Assembly: GCA_902781095.1 (NCBI GenBank)
Contig: CACZHW010000015.1
Coordinates: 1-59,155 of the forward strand
DNA: 59,155 nucleotides
Reading direction: 5' to 3'
DNA from: an uncultured Eubacteriales bacterium
Lineage (GTDB): Bacteria > Bacillota > Clostridia > Christensenellales > Aristaeellaceae
Position 1 is the stretch's first letter. Each line of letters begins with the position of its first letter. The translations under genes and the position numbers were made by a program. The notes beneath the pieces are model-generated. The model ran no database searches. It was given only the letters and a program-made list of their open reading frames with translations, and was not told where the DNA came from. Positions 55,081 through 59,155 of the stretch are shown here, piece after piece.

Positions 55081-56052
55081 TCAGTACTCGATCGCCTGGA
55101 TCTGATTGTACCAGTCCTGCCAGGCGGGATAGTCCTCGACGACCTTGGCGGCATTGGCGCGGAAAGGAGCGGTATCGATGTCGTCGATAATGGTCATGCC
55201 GTTCGCTTCGCACTGCGCGAAGAGTGCGTCTTCATTCTGTACGGTCAGCTCGTCGATGCGGTTGCCCAGCCAGGTGAAGACTTCCTGGAAGATCGCCTGA
55301 TCCTCTGCGGAGAGGGACTCCCACAGATCATTGTTGATGATGGTGGAGGAACAGGCTAGCATATGCTGGGTCTTCATCAGGTACTTCTGAACCTCATAGA
55401 ATTTCATGGTGACAATCTGCGTAACGGGGTTCTCTTCACAGTCGGCCACACCGGTCTGCAGGCTCATGTACACGTCCTCGATCGGAATGGAGGTGATAGC
55501 GACCTGGAAGACGTCCTTCAGCGTGGAATAGGGGGCGAAGTTCACGCAGCGAAGCGTCAGGCCGTTAAAGTCTTCCAGCTTGGTGATGGGCTTGTTGCCG
55601 GTGAGGTGACGGAAGCCGAAATTGTACATGTTAAGCTGCTTGACGCCGCCGACAGCCTCGGAGATGGCTTCGCGCATTTCGGTGCACAGGTCCGTCTTTT
55701 TGAAAGCTGCCCAGTGCTCATAGCTCTGGAAGCAGTACGGAGCGAAGAGGACGCCGGCAGCTTCCAGCCAGTCGGTAGCGCTGTCCAGCGCTGCGATATC
55801 CAGATCGCCCATCTGGACGGCTGTGATGCTGTCATTGTAGTTGGCATAGGTGCCGGCGGGATAAACGGTCAAGCCATAGCGGCCGTCGGTCTTTTCCTTC
55901 AGCAGGTCCGCCGCCTCAAGGAACGCCACATAAACGGGATGGCCTTCTGCAAAAACATGGGATACTTTGAGCATTTTGGTGTCGGCACAGGCGGAAGTGC
56001 ACAGCACGGCAGTCAGGCAGAGAGCCAGGGCAAGAACCAGAATTTTTCTCAT
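55081..56052 (-). CDS. dctP: TRAP transporter substrate-binding protein (DctP family), second locus
   Basis: 323 residues; signal peptide about 1-23 (MRKILVLALALCLTAVLC), with a signal peptidase I-like site after ACA and no convincing lipobox. The DctP fold is seen in LKVSHVFAEGHPVYVAF, the ligand arginine region GLTLRCVNFAPYS and YMSLQTGVADCEENP, which differs from the usual QDN ending. The ATG at 56052 has RBS AAAAGGAGACAG. First gene of the operon, with a leader of about 100 bases. Confidence 0.92.
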   Translation of the reverse strand: MRKILVLALALCLTAVLCTSACADTKMLKVSHVFAEGHPVYVAFLEAADLLKEKTDGRYGLTVYPAGTYANYNDSITAVQMGDLDIAALDSATDWLEAAGVLFAPYCFQSYEHWAAFKKTDLCTEMREAISEAVGGVKQLNMYNFGFRHLTGNKPITKLEDFNGLTLRCVNFAPYSTLKDVFQVAITSIPIEDVYMSLQTGVADCEENPVTQIVTMKFYEVQKYLMKTQHMLACSSTIINNDLWESLSAEDQAIFQEVFTWLGNRIDELTVQNEDALFAQCEANGMTIIDDIDTAPFRANAAKVVEDYPAWQDWYNQIQAIEY

Positions 56053-56109
56053 TTTACTGTCTCCTTTTTTGTCTGTTCTGGTCAAAATGGTGCAATGCGA
56101 CTTATCTTA

Positions 56110-56126
56110 ACGTGAACCCATCACGT
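56110..56126. promoter_or_regulatory. Dyad in the dctP leader, second locus
   Basis: ACGTGA-N5-TCACGT, perfect, inside the leader between promoter and dctP. Could be an operator or a small RNA hairpin. Confidence 0.45.
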
Positions 56127-56162
56127 CAAAATTAATGAAAATCGTCTCTTTCATTTGATCTT

Positions 56163-56191
56163 ATTCTAAATTCGGCATCTTCGATCGTCAA
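56163..56191 (-). promoter_or_regulatory. Promoter of the second TRAP operon
   Basis: Leftward -35 TTGACG (56186-56191), 17-bp spacer, -10 TAGAAT (56163-56168). Confidence 0.75.
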
Positions 56192-56200
56192 CAAACTCGA

Positions 56201-56218
56201 TAAATTGTCGACATTTTA
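56201..56218. promoter_or_regulatory. Candidate operator upstream of the second TRAP promoter
   Basis: TAAATTGTCGACATTTTA, an 18-bp inverted repeat with one mismatched pair and a perfect TGTCGACA core, lies 9 bases upstream of the -35 box. Position fits an activator; form is like a GntR/FadR-type site. Confidence 0.55.
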
Positions 56219-56295
56219 AGTTGCACAAATAGAAATCTAGTATAATAGCGATAATAGACATGTATATCCTGCAAAGGGACGCGCATTCCGTCCGG

Positions 56296-56336
56296 AGAAC
56301 GAGAAAGAATCCGGGATGCGACATTGGCATCCCGGA
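56296..56336 (-). terminator. Terminator of the metallophosphoesterase operon
   Basis: Perfect 11-bp stem ATCCGGGATGC/GCATCCCGGAT with a 7-nt loop, followed leftward by TCTTTCTCG. Confidence 0.75.
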
Positions 56337-56361
56337 TCGATGTATTCAGATTGAAAGGGGC

Positions 56362-56970
56362 TTATTTTTTCTTTTTGTCTTCTATCTCCAGCACATAGCT
56401 CCCGAAGGCGTTGATGACCTGCGTGCCGTGGTAGTCGCGCACGCGCTTGAAATCGTACCGGTAGGAGGCGTGCACGTGGCCGTGCACCATCGCCCGTGGA
56501 TGGTACCGGTCCATCAGCCGCAGGAAGGCGGCAAAGCCGGTGTGCGCCCTGTCGGTGTCGTCGCCCACGCCCAGCGCCGGCGAGTGGGTCAGCAGGATAT
56601 CGAAGCCGCGGTGGCGGAGCAGGGAAAGACTCATGCGCAGCGCGCGCATGCGCATCTGCCGGTCCGTGTACTGGTGCGGCCCGCGGTTGTACCGCATGCT
56701 GCCCCCCAGCCCCAGAATCCGGATGCCGTCGTGGACATAAATCCTGTCCTCGATGCAGATGCAGCCCTCCGGCGGTTCTTTTTCGTATTTGCCGTCGTGG
56801 TTGCCGTGCACATAGAGGATGGGCGCATGGGTAAAGCAGGTGAGGAAGGACAGATAGGCGGCCGGCAGGTCTCCGCAGGAGAGGACGAGGTCGATGCCTT
56901 CCAGCCTGCGCCTGTCGAGGTGCTCCCAAAGGGCGGGAACGGGTTCATCCGCGAGCAGCAGAATCTTCAT
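56362..56970 (-). CDS. Metallophosphoesterase, calcineurin-like
   Basis: 202 residues of the calcineurin-like phosphoesterase fold. Metal-binding motifs are present: SCGDLP (motif II), VHGNHD (motif III), THSP and VHGHVH (motif V). Motif I is LADE rather than the usual D-x-H; this form is known in a clostridial subfamily, so activity is still likely. Substrate unknown. It lies 22 bases after the BMP-type gene on the same strand and is probably co-transcribed with it. Confidence 0.88.
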   Translation of the reverse strand: MKILLLADEPVPALWEHLDRRRLEGIDLVLSCGDLPAAYLSFLTCFTHAPILYVHGNHDGKYEKEPPEGCICIEDRIYVHDGIRILGLGGSMRYNRGPHQYTDRQMRMRALRMSLSLLRHRGFDILLTHSPALGVGDDTDRAHTGFAAFLRLMDRYHPRAMVHGHVHASYRYDFKRVRDYHGTQVINAFGSYVLEIEDKKKK

Positions 56971-56992
56971 GACGGCCTCCGGGTCGGTCGGT

Positions 56993-58915
56993 TCAGTCGG
57001 TCGGAACGGGCTTTGCGGCTTTGACGCCCTGCAGCTTCACCAGGCGCTGCGCGGCGTCGTTCAGCTCGGACGCGGCGGGGAAGGCGCCCTGCACGTTTTG
57101 CACGAGGTAATCCATACCGATGATCGCCTGCCGGGAGAGCACCTCGTCTTTCGCCAGACGGACGGTGCCGCTCTGGTCGACGATGGGGCCGACAAAGGGA
57201 TGGAAATCCCCGTGGCGGATCCCTGCGTGCAGCAGCTCGCTGAGGCGGCGGACGCCGGCGGGCAGCTTCTCGGAGAGGAGCAGGTCGATGGCGTCCGTGG
57301 ACATGCCCATGTAGTAATTCATGGCGCGGTCCGCGTTGACCTCCCCTTCGCCGGTAAAGGCGCCGTTCAGGATGCTGCGGATGACGCTTTCATAGAGGCG
57401 GGACCAGTTCCAGACCGGCATCGCCAGGTTGCGCAGGGTTTCGCCCTCCACGCGGTACAGGCCGAACGAGCGGTTTTCCAGCAGGGGTGCGCGGATGTCG
57501 CGGTTGGAGATGAGGGTGATCCCTTGCGCGGCAAGTGCCTCCTCCGGGTTGTGGTCGCGCAGGGTGGACCACTCCAGGAATACGCGCGCACGGGGATTGG
57601 AGGTCTGCGCACCAAGGGCGAAGGCGTTGATGGAGGCGGGGACGCCGTAGATCGGGTAATCGGCGATGTAGCCGATGCGGTCGTCTTCCGCCATGGCGCC
57701 GGCGATCATACCGAGGATGAACTTGGCCTCGTAAATACGCAGGTAGTAGGAGCGCACGTTGTGGTAGCTGGCCAGCAGGGAGCAGTTGAGGATCTTCGTC
57801 TCCGGGTGCAGCGCGCTCTCGCGGATGCACGCCTCCAGAAAGACGGGGCTCGCGGCAAAGATGACGTCGATGCCGTCGGCGATCCACTCCTCCATGACGC
57901 CCGCGGCCTCCTCCGCGGAGACGTCGGAACAGAAGGTGGTCTCCACGCGGGTCCCGAAAGCCTTGGCGATCGCCTCCCGCCCGAGCTCGTGCCAGTAGGT
58001 CCAGCCGGAGCGCTCCGGCGTGCTGTTATAAAGGAAGGCGCAGCGCAGCAGCGACGGGCGCGGATGCAGGACGGACTGGAGCAGGCCGGGTTTTTCTTCG
58101 CTGGCATGGGAGAGCAGCACGGCCGGCTTGCCGGACGCGGCGACCCGGAATTCGCTCTCGATGCGCGCGATGTCCTTCGCGTGTTCGGCGGGCGTCTTGT
58201 CGATGCTGTCGGAGAAGCCGAAAATCTCCAGGTCGACGAGCAGCGCGTCCCCCGCCGGTACGGGCGGATTGTCCTTAAAGTGTTCCGTATACGCCTGCTC
58301 GAAGCGGAAATAGCAGCTCTGCAGGTCGAAGACGGTTTCCGCCTCCCACTTCTGGCCGGGTTCATGGCCGGCCAGTTCGCACAGGCGGGCATAGCTGCCC
58401 TCGCGCGAGAAGAGAAGAAAACCGATGCGCGTATCCTCGTAGAACTGAACGTATTCCCTGTAGATCCGGTAGCGCGGCGTATCCTCCGGCTCGGGCAGGA
58501 TGCGGGTCACGTCTGCCTCGATGAAGGGGGATCCGAGCAGGCGGGTGACGCTGACGCGCTTGTTGCCCTCCACGATGTAGTACTGTCCGTAGTACTCCAG
58601 CGCAGTGACGGGTTGGCGCAGGCCGTCTTCCAGCATCCCGTCATAGAGGATGGCCCATTTGTTGGAGAACTCCGTGCCCGGCTCCAGCAGCGGATAGAAG
58701 CCGCGGGAAAAGGCGGTGGTGCGCCCCTTCGTCGCGGTCCCCGCGATCTGGCTGACGGCGATCTGGACGATGCCCAGCGGCACCTGGGAAAGTCGCGTAT
58801 ACTCCGGCTCGAGTTCCGCCAGGACGGGCAGGCCGGGATCCTTGCCCTCGGCTTTCAGCTTGCGGACTTCACGCAGCCCTTCCCGGTAGGCGTCGATATA
58901 ATTGTCAAGAGACAT
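56993..58915 (-). CDS. ParB-like domain fused to a BMP/PnrA-type ligand-binding domain, cytoplasmic
   Basis: 640 residues with no signal peptide. Residues about 40-130 resemble a ParB/Srx-type N-terminal domain: PVTALEYYGQYYIVEGNKRVSVTRLLG follows the usual P-V-x-V-x3-x-Y-x-I-x-EG-x-R pattern. A linker of about 150 residues follows. Residues about 290-545 match the BMP/PnrA nucleoside-binding family (SGWTYWHELGREAI, IYEAKFILGMIAGAMAEDDRIGYIADYPI, INAFALGAQTSNPRARVFLEW). In BMP transport proteins the domain is outside the cell; here it is cytoplasmic, so it likely senses a nucleoside-type ligand. Start ATG 58915 with RBS GGAGGAGCATT. Confidence 0.8.
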   Translation of the reverse strand: MSLDNYIDAYREGLREVRKLKAEGKDPGLPVLAELEPEYTRLSQVPLGIVQIAVSQIAGTATKGRTTAFSRGFYPLLEPGTEFSNKWAILYDGMLEDGLRQPVTALEYYGQYYIVEGNKRVSVTRLLGSPFIEADVTRILPEPEDTPRYRIYREYVQFYEDTRIGFLLFSREGSYARLCELAGHEPGQKWEAETVFDLQSCYFRFEQAYTEHFKDNPPVPAGDALLVDLEIFGFSDSIDKTPAEHAKDIARIESEFRVAASGKPAVLLSHASEEKPGLLQSVLHPRPSLLRCAFLYNSTPERSGWTYWHELGREAIAKAFGTRVETTFCSDVSAEEAAGVMEEWIADGIDVIFAASPVFLEACIRESALHPETKILNCSLLASYHNVRSYYLRIYEAKFILGMIAGAMAEDDRIGYIADYPIYGVPASINAFALGAQTSNPRARVFLEWSTLRDHNPEEALAAQGITLISNRDIRAPLLENRSFGLYRVEGETLRNLAMPVWNWSRLYESVIRSILNGAFTGEGEVNADRAMNYYMGMSTDAIDLLLSEKLPAGVRRLSELLHAGIRHGDFHPFVGPIVDQSGTVRLAKDEVLSRQAIIGMDYLVQNVQGAFPAASELNDAAQRLVKLQGVKAAKPVPTD

Positions 58916-58931
58916 AATGCTCCTCCATTTC

Positions 58932-58980
58932 TTTATTGAACGACGTGATTATAACACCGGGGTCAATACAGTTCAATAAA
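58932..58980. promoter_or_regulatory. Inverted repeat pair around the BMP-type gene promoter
   Basis: TTTATTGAAC (58932-58941) and GTTCAATAAA (58971-58980) are exact complements, with centres 39 bp apart. The upstream arm contains the -35 box and the downstream arm lies past the start point. Could bind a regulator at two half-sites. Confidence 0.65.
58948..58976 (-). promoter_or_regulatory. Promoter of the ParB-like/BMP gene
   Basis: Leftward -35 TTGAAC (58971-58976), 17-bp spacer, -10 TATAAT (58948-58953). Confidence 0.8.
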
Positions 58981-59042
58981 TAGGAAGAAACGGATGCAAA
59001 CGGAAATCTTAAAAAATAACGATATAAATATCAAAAAAGGTG

Positions 59043-59071
59043 TTGACAAGAGCGTAAACCCGTAGTAAACT
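59043..59071 (+). promoter_or_regulatory. Strong promoter, probably of an rRNA operon
   Basis: -35 TTGACA (59043-59048), 17-bp spacer, -10 TAAACT (59066-59071), preceded by an AT-rich UP-element-like stretch (about 59008-59040). Confidence 0.7.
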
Positions 59072-59155
59072 AGCAAAGCTGTCAGCGGGAAACCGCCGGC
59101 ACGATCCTTGAAAACGATACAGAAAAGGAAGAACGCGGAATCATTCCCTTCCCGG
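59072..59155 (+). other. Probable rRNA operon leader, truncated by the window edge
   Basis: No open frame. It contains a GCGG-GAAA-CCGC hairpin (59085-59096) and a GATCCTTGAAAACGATACAG stretch, much like the leaders before 16S rRNA genes in Firmicutes. The 16S sequence itself is not in the window, so this is an inference. Confidence 0.55.

Noticed and set aside
56362..56970. Inactivated metallophosphoesterase because motif I lacks histidine
   Set aside because: The remaining metal motifs are intact and the D-E form of motif I is known in a clostridial subfamily, so it was not called a broken gene.

Overview
The window looks like chromosomal DNA of a GC-rich member of the Clostridia (Bacillota), possibly a gut or rumen type related to Christensenellales or Oscillospirales. 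This rests on good Shine-Dalgarno sites, sigma-A type promoters, a ruvC-ruvA-ruvB-queA run, an XerS-like recombinase, a group B-like [FeFe]-hydrogenase, TRAP and ABC transporters with split transketolases, and many BspA-type/DUF6273 secreted proteins. No tRNA, CRISPR array, insertion sequence or prophage was seen. The right edge appears to enter the promoter and leader of an rRNA operon.

Layout. 0-1.2 kb: end of a secreted repeat protein. 1.3-10.5 kb: a leftward catabolic locus made of a GntR regulator with its own operator, an ABC sugar transporter, a split transketolase, a cupin and a TRAP transporter, with three copies of a composite hairpin repeat between genes. 10.6-14.6 kb: a secreted DUF6273 protein, a divergent Lgt-like protein, a ketopantoate-reductase-like enzyme, a cyclase-family hydrolase and a DUF1858 protein. 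14.7-20.5 kb: RecQ, two paralogous polytopic membrane proteins and a nucleotide-sugar dehydrogenase, translationally coupled. 20.5-37.4 kb: mostly housekeeping genes (TypA, RF3, an orphan response regulator, ArgG, RuvCAB, QueA, XerS-like, rRNA modification enzymes, a MalY/PatB lyase, hydrogenase, PepV-like dipeptidase). 37.4-41.3 kb: pyroglutamyl peptidase with DUF979/DUF969 membrane proteins and a divergent aminopeptidase-like gene. 41.3-49.2 kb: TetR regulator divergent from an operon with an MMPL/RND transporter, a 1127-residue secreted coiled-coil protein and an LRR-SH3 protein. 49.3-56.2 kb: a second TRAP locus (dctP-dctQ-dctM, FGGY kinase, HpaI-type aldolase) next to a remarkable fusion of a ketopantoate-reductase fold to a GntR/FCD regulator. 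56.3-59 kb: a metallophosphoesterase and a cytoplasmic ParB-like/BMP sensor-type protein.

How it fits together. Two carbohydrate or sugar-acid uptake loci carry their own GntR-family regulators. In all three transport operons the binding-protein gene comes first and is followed by a strong hairpin before the permeases. The best candidate for undescribed biology is the reductase-GntR fusion: all three residues expected at the catalytic positions of the reductase half are replaced, suggesting an enzyme fold reused as a ligand sensor for the adjoining TRAP-kinase-aldolase pathway. Second are the MMPL/giant coiled-coil export operon and the ParB-like/BMP fusion.
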